Assembly: GCA_026119855.1 (NCBI GenBank)
Contig: JAOWBW010000489.1
Span: forward strand, 310,001-374,000
DNA: 64,000 nt
Reading direction: 5' to 3'
Origin: Campanula takesimana
Taxonomy: Eukaryota; Streptophyta; Magnoliopsida; Asterales; Campanulaceae
Shown here: piece after piece, positions 34,755-45,480 of the stretch
How positions within the stretch are numbered: position 1 is the first letter of the stretch
How the letters are laid out: every line of letters starts with the position of its first letter
Translations under genes and position numbers: made by a program
The notes under the pieces: model-generated
Database searches by the model: none
Told to the model about the DNA's origin: nothing
The model's input: only the letters and a program-made list of their open reading frames with translations

Positions 34755-35145
34755 AAGTCGGCAACTCGGTCCATATCGAGACAAGCTCCCATGAGCCCCA
34801 AGTCGGCAACTCGGTCCATATCGAGACAAGCTCCCATGAGCCCCAAGTCGGCAACTCGGTCTATATCGAGACAAGCTCCCATGAGCCCCAAGTCGGCAAC
34901 TCGGTCCATATCGAGACAAGCTCCCATGAGCCCCAAGTCGGCAACTCGGTCCATATCGAGACAAGCTCCCATGAGCCCCAAGTCGGCAACTCGGTCCATA
35001 TCGAGACAAGCTCCCATGAGCTCCAAGTCGGCAACTCGGTCCATATCGAGACAAGCTCCCATGAGCTCCAAGTCGATCGAGACAAGCTCCCATGAGCCCC
35101 AACTCAACAACTCGGTCCATATCGAGACAGGCTCCCATGAGCTCC
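34755..35145 (+). repeat. 45-bp tandem repeat array, about 8.5 units (element F)
   Basis: Units start at 34755, 34800, 34845, 34890, 34935, 34980 and 35025, followed by a shortened unit (35070-35100) and a diverged one (35101-35145). The consensus starts AAGTCGGCAACTCGG. Because 45 is divisible by three, several frames stay open on both strands, producing ORF artefacts of up to 268 codons. No promoter or start context supports a protein. Confidence 0.95.
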
Positions 35146-35315
35146 AATTCAACACTCCAGCAAAAGTCGCTCATGCAGGGAGCACACCTCTATATCTAGC
35201 AATTTCAAATTGCTGCTTTCATCGAGTCTTTGCTTTCTTTTCTTTCTTCTTCTTTGTCGATGTCCTCGGCGGGTGTTTTTACTTTCGTCGACGCGTTTTG
35301 CTTTGCAATCCACGT

Positions 35316-35328
35316 CGCCGAGGGGCTC
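35316..35328 (+). other. Element F polypurine tract
   Basis: CGCCGAGGGGCTC directly precedes the 3' LTR and is shared with E and I. Confidence 0.88.
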
Positions 35329-36621
35329 TGTAGACACCCCGCCTTGGACCTCTCACCCCGATTGCATACAAAGTATTTTTATTTAACTTATTTTCATTAA
35401 TTTCTGTTACTTCGGTTAAGTTCCTAACTGATTCCGTTAGTTTTGGACTAAAATGCATAACAGAGTTAACTTTTAGGGTCATTCTGTCATTTTTCACCCG
35501 CGGGCGCTTCCGAAACTGCAAGTGAGCCGCGCGCGCGTCCCGCCCCAAAAGCCGGACCCGCGCGCTTCCCACTTTGGCAGTAACGGATTGCACCTTATTT
35601 CCCTCCCTTTTCTTATTTACAAACATCTTTTTTTAATCACAAAAACCATCTTTTTACATCCACATTCATCCCCCCTTTTCTCATTAACTCCCAATCCCAA
35701 ATTCTAAGCCTTTTCCCAAAAACTAATATTTCTTTCATTTATTATTTGATTTCTTTTATTTCTTTTATTTTTCTTTTATTCATTTATCTTATTTGTGATT
35801 GGCCCATTCCATTTCACATGGATGACCAATTTCCCTCCATCATTTCCCTCTCTTTTTACCTATAAAAACCATCATCTTCTACCTTGGAAGAGGACTTCTT
35901 TTTGGGACTTCTTTTTGGACTCCAACCTTGATTCACCAACTACATTATACACAAATTCTCCCAACAAGAGTTTTACATAACAAAACTCTACACAAATCTC
36001 TACACAACAACATCATTTTCAAGTCCAAGTTTGAAGTCTTCTTTCTAAAGGTACAAGTCTTCTTCTTTTATTCTCTTTTATTCTAGTCTTACTAGTATGC
36101 AATCCCCATTAATGGGACATGACCAACATGACTACTTCATATATTGAAGTTAGTTAAGGTTATCTCCCTACATTTTAATCTTAACTTTAATTCACCATGT
36201 TAATTTCTCTTCATCTCTTAATGTAATTCTTTAACATTACTTGTTACATGTAATCTTTATCATTAAATAAATAAAACAATTCTATTTTATTTCCCCTTTA
36301 TTTTCCCCTTTTCTTCTCATCACAATTGTTAGCACATTTCTATTTAAGTAATTGAAGGACATGTAAATATTAGAACACCAATAGTAGCAAGACCCGCGTA
36401 AGCGGGGCGGAGTGGGTGTTTAAGTACTTCCCACTCCGTCACCTAACCCCCGAACCCTTCTCTCCCGAATCTCTGGTTTTGTACATAAATTAGGCTATTT
36501 CTAGGTTTTTCTTATGTTCCTTTTAAAACATAGGTGGCGACTCTAAACAATCTAAAACAAGTTAGACATCCTAGGATAATTCACCGCTCTAGCCAAGCCG
36601 TGGTTCCCCGGGGTATCTACA
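35329..36621 (+). repeat. Element F 3' LTR (1293 bp)
   Basis: Nearly identical to 27618-28919. TATA box at 35861-35868. The target duplication CTTAT follows at 36622-36626, and the gag-pro frame of E resumes. Confidence 0.95.
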
Positions 36622-36626
36622 CTTAT

Positions 36627-39246
36627 CAAGCCTTTAGAGAATTACCAACCCGCCTACCCAAGAACTGATTTGGACACCTCCAAGTTCTGCAAGTATCACA
36701 AGCACATCGGGCACACAACGGATAGTTGTATTCAATTGAAGCGCGTAGTTCAAGGGTTGATCAATGACAAGAAGATTGAGAAGCCGAAGGGTCCTAATGT
36801 GGTGAATAACCCTCTTCCTAACAATGGGGGTGGGGTGAATATGGTGCAAACATGCGAGATCAGTATCCTAGAGCTCATGGATGCCTTTGACAAGATAGGG
36901 CTCACGATAGTGGATATCTTCATGGCATTAGTGACGTTAGAAATTCTTGAACCATTAGAAGGACACCTCCCCCGTCTTGGTTGCGATTTGTCAAAGTTCT
37001 GCCACTACCACAAGTGCACCGGTCACACTACCGAAGAATGCTTTGAACTCAAGAAAGCCGTGCAAGAGCTCATCCACAAGGGAGTTGTCGAAGACCCTAG
37101 AGATTATGTAGCTAGAAATGTACTCATGGTAGAACTTAGTGAGATCACTGATCCGACCGAGCCTGTTGTGGCGGACTCTGATGAGGTGGGTTGTATTTCA
37201 ATGACTAATAATAAAGAACCTTCTTGCTACTTGTTGTCTTTAGAAGAACTAGTGAGTGAAGTCGAATCTCTAGAGGAAGAGAGTCCCAAACCCTCTCAAC
37301 CTATTTCTTGGGCCGAAATCTTCAAGGAGGCCGAAAAGACCGAAGTTTCGCCCCCTTGTCCTGACATGACATTGTCTCTGGAGGAGCTACGTGCGGAAGT
37401 TTGTCTCCTTACAAGATCCGGTCAAGTGTACCAATCCGACCCAAAGGTTGCAAAGAAAGTCTTTGGGAAGGAACCCGAGCAAGCCGACCTAGACAAAGAA
37501 GACACTATCCTCACTCAACTCAAACAAACCCAAGCCCACATCTCGCTCTGGTCCCTACTCACCTCCTCCCTAGCCCATCGCCTCATGCTCGAGCAAAACC
37601 TCGCCACCACCATGGTACCATCCACTATTACCCCGGAAGACGTCACCCACATGATTGGTAATATCCACTATAGAAACATCATCACTTTCTCGGAGCTAGA
37701 CAAGCCAGTGTTCGGAGTTGATCATAATGAGCCTTTATACATCGCTGTCGAAGTAAATGGCAAGAAGATTCCCCGTGTATTCATTGATAATGGTTCTGCT
37801 ATTAATATCCTGCCTTCAAGGATGATGGATGTGGTTGGCGTTCATGGTGTTGATTTACGCCCATCCAAGCAAACCATCAAAGCTAATGACTCTACATGCC
37901 GCGCCGTGATAGGCGAAGCCACCTTGCCCATTACCATCGGAACAAAGATCCTACCAACCGACTTCCACGTCATAGACATCCCTGCAACCTTCTCACTCCT
38001 CCTTGGCCGACCATGGTTAGATCAATCGGGCGCTGTCCCATCTTCCCTGCACCAGTGTGTGAAGTTTCAATCTGGTAATGAAGTGACCATCATCTACAGC
38101 GATCTCGTAACTGCCCAAGGGACGGACACCAAGGGCGTTCCTGTCTTACAGATTCAGCATGGGGAAGAGAGCCGACTCTTCAATGGCTTCGAAATAGTCG
38201 CTCAAGCACAGATCTGCACCATCGACCTCACCAAAAAAACGGATAAAGTGGCACCTGTTGTCAAGATACTGCGTAATATGGGCTTCGTACCGGGGCTGGG
38301 GCTAGGTAAGTGCTTGCAAGGTCCCACAAGTCTGGTTAAAGAGATCGATCACCGGGGATTGTTCGGTCTTGGATACACCCTTACTCCCGAGGACAAAATG
38401 GAGCAAAAAAGGATAGAATTGCTTAAAAAGATGAAGCTTCCCTGCAAAAAGCCTGAAATGCGGCCATACCGCCTGTCCCTGAATAGTTACTTTGTCAGGG
38501 AAGGCGAGGAGTTTTCGTGTTTTGAGTTCGCCGAGCCATGGATTGACAACACCGGGAAGTTGCAGAAAGGGTTCGAGATTTTCAGAGATGTGGAATTCGA
38601 TCGGTCCAACATGAAGCTGACTTACATGGAATATGACAAAGCCACGGGCAGAGTTAGAACCATCAGGCATGAGTACTCCACCAAGGTTGCAGATGACTTG
38701 GCAGATCAACTTGAAGTCGCAACCCTTGACAAGCCAGCAATAGAAGCTGCAGAAATTCTGAGTTTGACTGAGACGTGGGACGGCCAATATCTGCTTCAAC
38801 ATCTGGGTAATCTGGGGCAGCACGAAGACATGGTTGCCGTCATTGGAGACGATTCTGAAGATAAGGTGGACCCAAGGACATTGGTGGTACCCATGGGGGA
38901 CAAGCTCAAGAATTGGTGCATCATTGGGGGACCTATAGCTACTCCGGAATTTATGGTGGGGACACTGGGGCTTACTCCTTCTCCTGTCACCACTCCTACA
39001 GCATCTCCTGTCACTCACCCAAAATCCCCGTCCCCAGAGTCTAGTGTTTTACATTTTGAATTTGAGTCTTCCTCTAAGTCTGACGACCTTACGTCCGAAG
39101 ACTATGATCTTGTTGCAAACACTATATTCCCTTTTGCCATGAATGAAACCCTCGACCTTTCCGAGTATCCCTCCATAGTCACTCTTTTAACTGATAAATT
39201 GGCTAATAATCAAACTAATGACATACACTTAGTTAATAATGATTAA
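36627..39246 (+). CDS. Element E Gag C-terminus and protease (continuation after F)
   Basis: This continues the gag frame split by F and stays open for about 870 codons to TAA at 39244-39246. Two CCHC-like knuckles (about 36688-36730 and 37000-37040) bind RNA in the nucleocapsid. The aspartic protease has FIDNGSAIN with catalytic Asp at 37786 and the LLLGRPW motif near 38000. A G-patch-like MGFVPGLGLGK segment (about 38278) follows, as in other Tat-group polyproteins. The C-terminal part is acidic and Ser/Pro-rich. The frame continues into RT after the stop. C has a stop at the equivalent point, so this may be a regular feature or two independent mutations. This half is undamaged internally, unlike the five-stop N-terminal half. 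Confidence 0.9.
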
Positions 39247-40206
39247 TTAGAAGAGGCAGACACAGACACATTAAATGATGAATACATTAAAGAAATCTCA
39301 GAACAGGTTATTAATCAAAAAGAATCTCGAGCCCAAGCTGCCGATGAGGTGTTAACGAGCGTGAATTTGGGAACCGAAGCCGAGCCTAAGGAAACGCAGA
39401 TTGGAAGCTTCTTCAGCGGAGCCGAAAGGGAAGCACTGATTGAGCTACTTAGAGAATATGTGGATGTGTTCGCATGGTCTTATAAAGACATGCCGGGGCT
39501 TGACAACTCGATCGTAGAGCACAGAATCCCGACAGCACCAGACGCTAAGCCAGTCAAACAGAAGCTGCGCCGCATTAAGATGAAATGGTCTTTGCAAGTG
39601 AAAGAAGAGATTGAGAAGCTACTCCGTGTGGGTTTCATCAGGGTGATCGAGTATCCAACTTGGTTATCAAATCTGGTGACTGTCAAGAAATCCAACGGTA
39701 AAGTCAGAGTATGTGTGGATTTTCGGGATCTCAACAAAGCTACGCCGAAGGATGACTTCCCCTTGCCAAATATCGAAATGTTGGTGGACGCGACCGCCCA
39801 TTATGAGGTCAAGTCGTTTGTTGATGGGTTTGCCGGCTATAACCAGATCGAGACAACCGAGGAGGACGAAGAAGCGACCCCCTCCACAACCTCGTGGAGG
39901 ACCATCAGTCGGCGAGTTCGAGCCGTGTTGAGAATGCAGTCTCCTCGAGACAAAGCCGAAAAGGAAGAACTCATCAAGTTACTGCAACACCTCAACCATT
40001 TTACAACAGTGGGGGAGCCGACACTCAGAGAAATAGAAAGGGCCCGCGACCAAGAATGGAGTTCGAGATGTGAGTTCGCATTATGCTGCCTCAAGGAGTA
40101 CCTCGCGAATACCCCAATCCTGCACCCGGAACATGGGAATGAACTTCAGACCCCCAACACCAATGACAGAATCGTGGGCCTCGCGCCAGGAGAAGGAAAT
40201 CAGTGA
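39247..40206 (+). pseudogene. Element E reverse transcriptase stub, catalytic core deleted
   Basis: This is in frame with gag-pro after the TAA at 39244. It has the normal start of a Tat RT (VFAWSYKDMPGL, about 39460-39500; FRDLNK, about 39720; YNQI near 39840). Then the sequence collapses. The TPWGT, MPFGL and YVDD boxes are missing, a short unrelated-looking stretch follows, and the remnant reads like the end of RT (EYLANTPIL, near 40100). RNase H and integrase are absent. This looks like an internal deletion with rearrangement. E cannot make its own polymerase. Confidence 0.85.
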
Positions 40207-40681
40207 AAAAATGCAAAGATTTTTGGAAAAATACCCCCTCTCAGTCCCCCGCTACACAAGAATAGGGACCCCTTTCACAAAATTGTTCGACCAATTAAGA
40301 CAAATGGGCAAGATGCAACCGCTAGGAGAACATTCACTCCTCTCCAAATTACCACCCCTTCAACTATTTGAACCTACCAAAAGTTTCTCTTACCACCAAG
40401 ATGAAGGCCATGATACCAACGACTGTGTCGCTCTACAAAGAAAAATCCAAGGCTTGATGGACGAGAACATGCTCACCGGCGTGAGAGGATTTTGGTTCTA
40501 TAGAGAAAACGAAAACTTAGAACTCCTCGGTTGCTACGAAATTGAGCCTTATGTGAGGAACAGCTCAGAGATACTCTCGCACCTGACTGCAGAAACGATT
40601 CAAGACATCTCAAGAGAAATAGGGGATTTGAAGCAACGCTTCGACGCAATGACCAAAGCTCGAGGCGCGCCAAAAGACTAG
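40160..40681 (+). pseudogene. Misplaced gag-like fragment downstream of element E RT stub
   Basis: In a different frame from the RT stub, about 170 codons resemble the C-terminal part of a Tat Gag. They contain a linker with FTKLFDQLRQMGKMQPL, then a knuckle-like YHQDEGHDTNDC segment (about 40390-40425) and KIQGLMDE. Gag knuckles should lie upstream of protease, so this piece was probably acquired by template switching or insertion. The C-terminal 70 residues are helical and basic. Boundaries are approximate and the family call is by motif only. Confidence 0.55.
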
Positions 40682-41266
40682 ACAGAATGGCAGATTTGGA
40701 TGGCAGCCCGTTCAAGGAACCAGTCAACCTCAGCAAGCTCAGACGCTGCTATGACTAGACTCCCCTTCTAAAAAAAAAAAAAATGTTTACTACGCAAAAA
40801 GAAGCCCGATAGACTGAAAACCCGCAAAGGGCGGTCTATACAAAATAAGGGTGCGTACAAAGCTCGCTAGATCGAAAAACCCGCAAGGGCGGTCTAGGCA
40901 AAAGTTAGAGCATTCTCCCTTCTATCTTCCCTCTCTCTAAAATCATTCTAGTCCGACTGGAGTGAACTACGGTGACCTGAGCCCTTTAGTCCTATTTGTA
41001 AAAGGGGAATGTAGGCAGCCTTTCAAAAGGTGCAGTCTAAAAAATAAATAAACATCCAAATCTTGTCACAAAGCAATAAAGGTAGAAGTTGTATTTTCTG
41101 AAAGCAAAAACTTTTATTTTCATAGTCATTGCATGTTAACACTTATTTGATGAGTCTAAGCTTGACATACTTTTTTAATAAATAACCTATTCTAAAATTG
41201 AAACTAAAACAAAAGTAAACTAAATTAAAACAATGTGTTTGCAACGACTATGAAGGATCCTCGGAA
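40682..41266 (+). other. Element E spacer with A-tract, two CTAG hairpins and a stem-loop
   Basis: There is no ORF. An A-tract (40771-40783) precedes two CTAG-type hairpins. At 40805-40845, ATAGAC/GTCTAT encloses CCC-GCAAA-GGG. At 40862-40911, CTAGAT/GTCTAG encloses CCC-GCAA-GGG. A GAACTACG stem-loop follows at 40964-41020 (CCCTTT/AAAGGG). The arrangement matches the 3' region of F. The antisense PMD ORF ends at 41267. Confidence 0.7.
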
Positions 41267-42694
41267 TTACTCTTTAGTGCCACTCGTGCCTTCGGTCTCT
41301 TTCTTCTTGCTTTGACCACGGCGAATCTTTTTCTTGTTAGGGTTCTCGCAAAACCTCCTCTCAAATTCACTAACCCCTTTAGCTTTGACACTAGGAGTCT
41401 CCCCATCCTTTCTCTTCCTTGAAGTCCCCGCTCCACCTCCATTAGCCATGCTCTTGCTCCTCTTCCTCTCATAGGCCATCGCCTCCTTCATCCTCAATGA
41501 ACAACTAGGAGCACAGGATGCCAAAATAGTGCCCCTTAGGATCTCTAGAGTCTGCTCCGCTTGCCCAAGTCTCTCCATAAACCAATCCAAATACTCTCGT
41601 GATAGGCAGGTGTTGTTGGAGCGTGTGATGAGAGTCCTATGGCTAAAACCGACCTCACCCCACATTTGAGAAAGGAGAACCGAAGCGCTATCATCCAAAT
41701 GAAGTATGCCAAAAGGAAAACGGGTCCTCTCCTCATCCCAACCCTCGGGGATGGTTTGCACTAGACCATATTGACGGAGTACTCTGGCGGGGTAGTAAAA
41801 AGTGGTCCCAGAAAATGACGGAACTTTAATCATGTGCAGTCCTACTTGCTTCTCCCTCACAGAATTAATGTGCCAATGGGGCACCACCCACTTGATGTCA
41901 TCGGTCACCATCTCCGCCAAATACCTTTCCCAACCCTTGAGAGTCATGCCCTCTAACCTCTCCTCCATACCTCTGATACGGTGCATCCATGGGGCCACCG
42001 CCGAAGAAACCGCTGGCTTGTTCACTCGGAGCCTTTCTTGCAACCACATAGTCAAAAGTCTATCACTGCTGCACGGCATCCCGCCATAAACCGCAAGATG
42101 AGGAATCCCACAAATGAGCTCCCCAAGGATGGCCGGTACAATGTCATGTCCCGAACGAGCCGCATTCACCATGGTCAAACATCCCTCACTAGCACATCCG
42201 ACTTCGGAAGGGAAAAGAATAGAAGCAAATAAACACAAGGCAAGATGGTCCAAAGAACGGTCCGAGGTCACATCCGCGTGTATGAAGTGCCTTGGCATCC
42301 AAGAAAGGTCGACGTAACCACCTCTAGCATACTTACCAATGTCATCTGCGGGCACACCAAAGGTTATCAAGTTGTCATACAAAGAAATAAGATCAAAGGG
42401 CAATACAAGTGTACCCTTCCCTTCACAACCGCAAAGCGCCCTGATGTCTTCATAAGTGGGTACCATCTCATTAAAAGAAAAGTTGAAAACATAAAGAGTG
42501 TTGTTCCAAAACTTCCCACAAGCTTGCAAGAGGTTAGTGTTGGAGTTCATGTGTAAAAATGACCAAAGACACTTGATCCCATAGCGCTTCTCAAACTTCC
42601 TACGACAAGGACCGTATATCTTGGCAACCCATTTCTCCAAAGATGTTATGAAAGCTCCCTTTTCAAGTCTAGAAAGCCTTGCATTGTGATCCAT
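41267..42694 (-). CDS. Element E antisense PMD gene 2 (475 aa), intact
   Basis: This gene is antisense to gag-pol and lies downstream, on the minus strand, of PMD gene 1. Residues about 25-380 resemble a plant mobile domain protein. A SLWSFLH-like Trp/His segment leads to FWNNTLYVFNFSFNEMVPTYEDI, the PMD signature also readable in the I ORF. A run of helices, a TMWLQERL segment and a GTTFYYPARVLRQYG-type stretch with conserved Tyr follow. The last 70 residues are rich in Lys/Arg (RKRKD; NKKKIRRGQSKKK), a likely nuclear localisation signal, and probably disordered. The start is ATG 42694; the longer open frame upstream lacks support, and TATTTAA (42787-42781) sits 87 nt before this ATG. There is not one stop or frameshift in 475 codons, unlike the sense-strand gag-pol of E. 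Biochemical function unknown. Confidence 0.85.
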   Translation of the reverse strand: MDHNARLSRLEKGAFITSLEKWVAKIYGPCRRKFEKRYGIKCLWSFLHMNSNTNLLQACGKFWNNTLYVFNFSFNEMVPTYEDIRALCGCEGKGTLVLPFDLISLYDNLITFGVPADDIGKYARGGYVDLSWMPRHFIHADVTSDRSLDHLALCLFASILFPSEVGCASEGCLTMVNAARSGHDIVPAILGELICGIPHLAVYGGMPCSSDRLLTMWLQERLRVNKPAVSSAVAPWMHRIRGMEERLEGMTLKGWERYLAEMVTDDIKWVVPHWHINSVREKQVGLHMIKVPSFSGTTFYYPARVLRQYGLVQTIPEGWDEERTRFPFGILHLDDSASVLLSQMWGEVGFSHRTLITRSNNTCLSREYLDWFMERLGQAEQTLEILRGTILASCAPSCSLRMKEAMAYERKRSKSMANGGGAGTSRKRKDGETPSVKAKGVSEFERRFCENPNKKKIRRGQSKKKETEGTSGTKE

Positions 42695-43262
42695 GGCAAA
42701 AGAAGAGCAAGTTGATGATTGGAACTCAAAATTGATCAAAAGAGCTGCTGGTACGAAGTTGAATAGGACACAAACTCCCATTAAATACTACACAACTTCC
42801 GATTCTTGCCAGGAAAAGGAAAACCGGAGGCGGCGCGGGACTTGGCCACGCGGCCACATATGCTCTTGGCCACGCAGCCGATGTTGTCCTTGGCCAGGCG
42901 GCCAACTTCGTCCTAGGCCACGCGGCCAACATTGCTCCGGGTCTTTCCATGGCCATGCGGCCAACATTGCTCCGGGCCTCGCCATGGCCGTGCGGCCAAC
43001 ATCGCTCCATGCAGAAATCCAGTTTGTTTCCTCCCACTCCGTAACGGATCCATGCAACTACGTACCTGCCCCGTCCCATGGCTCATGCATTGTATAAAAT
43101 TAGGCACATTGTAAAGTGATTAGTTTGTACAAATAGGTTATCACAAATCATTTTCATTTTAGTACATAAATACATTTGCATACATATTAAATATTTGTCC
43201 AATACATATTTGCTTCTACTAACTAACAATGTAGGAAATAAAGATGGAAAGATGGGCCCGGC
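42695..43262 (-). promoter_or_regulatory. Upstream region of element E PMD gene 2 with GGCCACGCGGCCA array
   Basis: A TATA-like TATTTAA lies at 42787-42781 on the minus strand. Five to six GGCCACGCGGCC-type motifs lie between about 42842 and 42995, the same motif family as upstream of the TATA box in the E LTR. The rest (43080-43262) is AT-rich spacer below the stop of PMD gene 1. It is probably the promoter of gene 2. Confidence 0.6.
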
Positions 43263-45480
43263 CTAATCAGAATCCTCCTCCGTGGTGTCTCCACACCGCG
43301 CTAAATCTCGAGAGCTACCGGCACCCAAACTCCGTCCCCGGACCGCTCGACCACCAGTGTGAGAAGAGCCCGCACCGTTCGGAGACCGCTCACGACGCTG
43401 GGGTGACGCAACGTCATCCCTCTGACAAGTACATGAATGGTACGCCTCCCTCAGGAAGCGCATCAACACGTTCTCCCACCGGGCTGAACGGATATATGCC
43501 TCCCGAGTCACCTGAAAGGGAAACCAAGGCAAATGATTACAATGCAGAAAGAAATAAGTGTGTGCAAACATGACTAATATAAAGTACAAAGCCGTACCCC
43601 AGCGTCGGGTGGAGGAATGAATGTCTCCTCAACAAGATCTGCATTAGTCGGCTCCAAGCTAAGCTCCACCTCCCGGCCGCCCCTCATCACTCTCACGCTA
43701 CTCGAGCGAAGGGGCATGTCAACCAAAGGCCGACTCCGACCAACATATCGGGCCGAGCTCGATCCCTCTCCCGATAGCATCCTAGCCCGAACCTGAGGGC
43801 TGATCAGCCGTGTCCGCACGTAGCCGGCATAGTCATTATTCCCTCTATAATGCTCTGCCGAAGTGGGAGCCAAGAAAGTCACCAACCTCGCGGGACGGAG
43901 CATATCCCGAGGAGGGTCATAAGGAGCCCACGGTAACACACCAGCCCTGTGCTGACGAACCACCCTCTCTTCGAGATACATGGCCTCCCCGGTGAGACCC
44001 ACAAGCAGAACCCTAGAAGCGGTCAACTCCACTACATAGGGACCCACCGAAGCCTCATTGGCCGGACTCCATGGGTAAAATCTAACCCCGACAGGCTCAG
44101 ACATCGCGAACACCCTCCTCAGATCAGCAGCATCCACCGTCTTCCTATCCCGGTTTCTGCGGGGAGGAGCTCTGTTGCCCTTGCACCAGTACGACATGAT
44201 GGGAACAACCTTGTTGGCACTCATCACCAACTGAAAAAGGGCGACGCCGAAGATCTCGTACACCCAAGCCTGTGCATACAATGAAAGAGACATTTCAGAC
44301 CAAAGGATAGAGCAGAAATCTCAACAATGTGAAAAAGAAGGGTAGTCAAGAGCATACCTCAAAGGCGAACTGAAACCCGTCAAAGGCTGATGAGCTAGCC
44401 CTCGAGCAATGGTCCAATGCCTGGTAAATCTCAGCCAAACCGGCTCCACCCCAAGAAATCCCACCAACTAGGTCCAAGTCCACAAGAGCCCCTAGCAGTA
44501 AGAACCGGCAGACAGTAGCCCCACTGGGAAACAAGATCTCTGAAAAGCTGTACCATAAGAACAGCCGGACCAAACAATCCAAATCATACTCCCCCCTACC
44601 AATGACCTCAATAGCCACCGCCACCAAACGGTTCACTTTCCCGGCCTCCACTCCATAACCCTTGACACATCCTCCCAGATCAGTGTCAACTCCCAACAGA
44701 GCCTGCCTATAGTCCCGCCGTTCCGCCAAGCTCTCATCAAAAGGCAAAGGGGTAGCAGTAAACCTCAACCCCGTGATAGACGCAAAATCCGTTGGCGTGA
44801 TGGTAATCTCTCCCCAACTAAAGTGGAAGGTATGGGTGGTATCCCACCAGAACTCCCGGCACACCTCTATCACCGCTGCCACCTTCAGGGTGCCCCCAAC
44901 CATGCAGACACTGTCAAAGAATGGGCCAAACCCCATAGCCTCGATCCGAGCATGTAAACCGCCCGGTCCCTCCGACAGAGACGCCCACAGTTTGCCCACA
45001 GTCACTGTGGACCCACGAGCCTTGATCCTCTGCAGGTAAACACAGCACAGGTATGTTACTATTCTAGCAATTTACAATTCTAGCAATTTAAATTCTAGCA
45101 TTCTATTATTCTGGCATTTCATACTATGTATAAAACATACAAATGTGCGAGAAAGAGAGGAGTGAAAATTCAAAATTTACCTCTCGCGTCTCCGGAAGCC
45201 CCATCGACCAATGACGCTCAGAGTCGATGTAAAAATCGTAATCTTGGTCGAACGTAGACCGCAGCAGATTATCGTGATAATTCCGAGTCGCGGCTCGTGG
45301 TCTCAAACCGCCCCGTGGAATCAAGGGCGCCGCTTCAAAACCCGCTCCCGGGTCAACCCCTACATTTCCCTCGCCCTGAGCATCACCATGCCCCTCTCCT
45401 TGTTGCTCTTGTTGTGGAAGCATATACCCACCTTGGCCCGGAAAATCCCTGAATAACGCCTCATTGATTCAATCTGCCAT
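43263..45480 (-). CDS. Element E antisense PMD gene 1, four exons, about 630 codons (stop at codon 4)
   Basis: I read a spliced gene antisense to gag-pol: exon 1 45480-45181, exon 2 45029-44358, exon 3 44269-43598, exon 4 43511-43263. The introns are 151, 88 and 86 nt, all GT-AG and all phase 0, with acceptors TTTACCTGCAG, TATGCACAG and CCCTTTCAG. Without splicing each exon runs into stops. Exon 2 holds the PMD core (REFWWDTTHTFHFSWGEI, then TPTDFASITGL, then the helical body). Exon 3 continues with WVYEIFGVALFQLV and basic and Pro-rich parts. Exon 4 ends in a Ser/Arg-rich tail. The one lesion is TGA at codon 4 (45471-45469), one C-to-T change from CGA; a Met at codon 20 (45423) could restart translation. 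The Gly/Gln-rich exon 1 looks disordered. Exon structure inside a retrotransposon, opposite to its genomic RNA, implies independent transcription. Splice sites are predictions. Confidence 0.8.

Larger units (their letters stand above)
27618..36621 (+). mobile_element. Element F: gag-only LTR retrotransposon (TR-GAG-like), 9.0 kb
   Basis: LTRs at 27618-28919 and 35329-36621 are flanked by CTTAT duplications (27613-27617, 36622-36626). PBS and PPT are intact. The only protein-coding ORF is a Gag of 322 aa; there is no protease, RT, RNase H or integrase. The 4.2-kb 3' region holds A-tracts, hairpins and a 45-bp tandem array. About 14-15 substitutions separate the LTRs (1.1%), so F is younger than E, its host. 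It must rely on polymerase from another Tat-group element. Confidence 0.95.

Noticed and set aside
34755..35145. Possible CRISPR array
   Set aside because: Repeats are contiguous, without unique spacers, inside a plant retrotransposon.
34527..35333. 268-codon ORF and opposite-strand ORFs over the 45-bp array of F
   Set aside because: Openness is explained by a stop-free 45-bp unit; no promoter, no domain, and several frames are open at once.
43598..45029. Exons 2 and 3 of PMD gene 1 as a tandem duplication (both 672 nt)
   Set aside because: The encoded sequences are not alike; the equal length appears to be coincidence.
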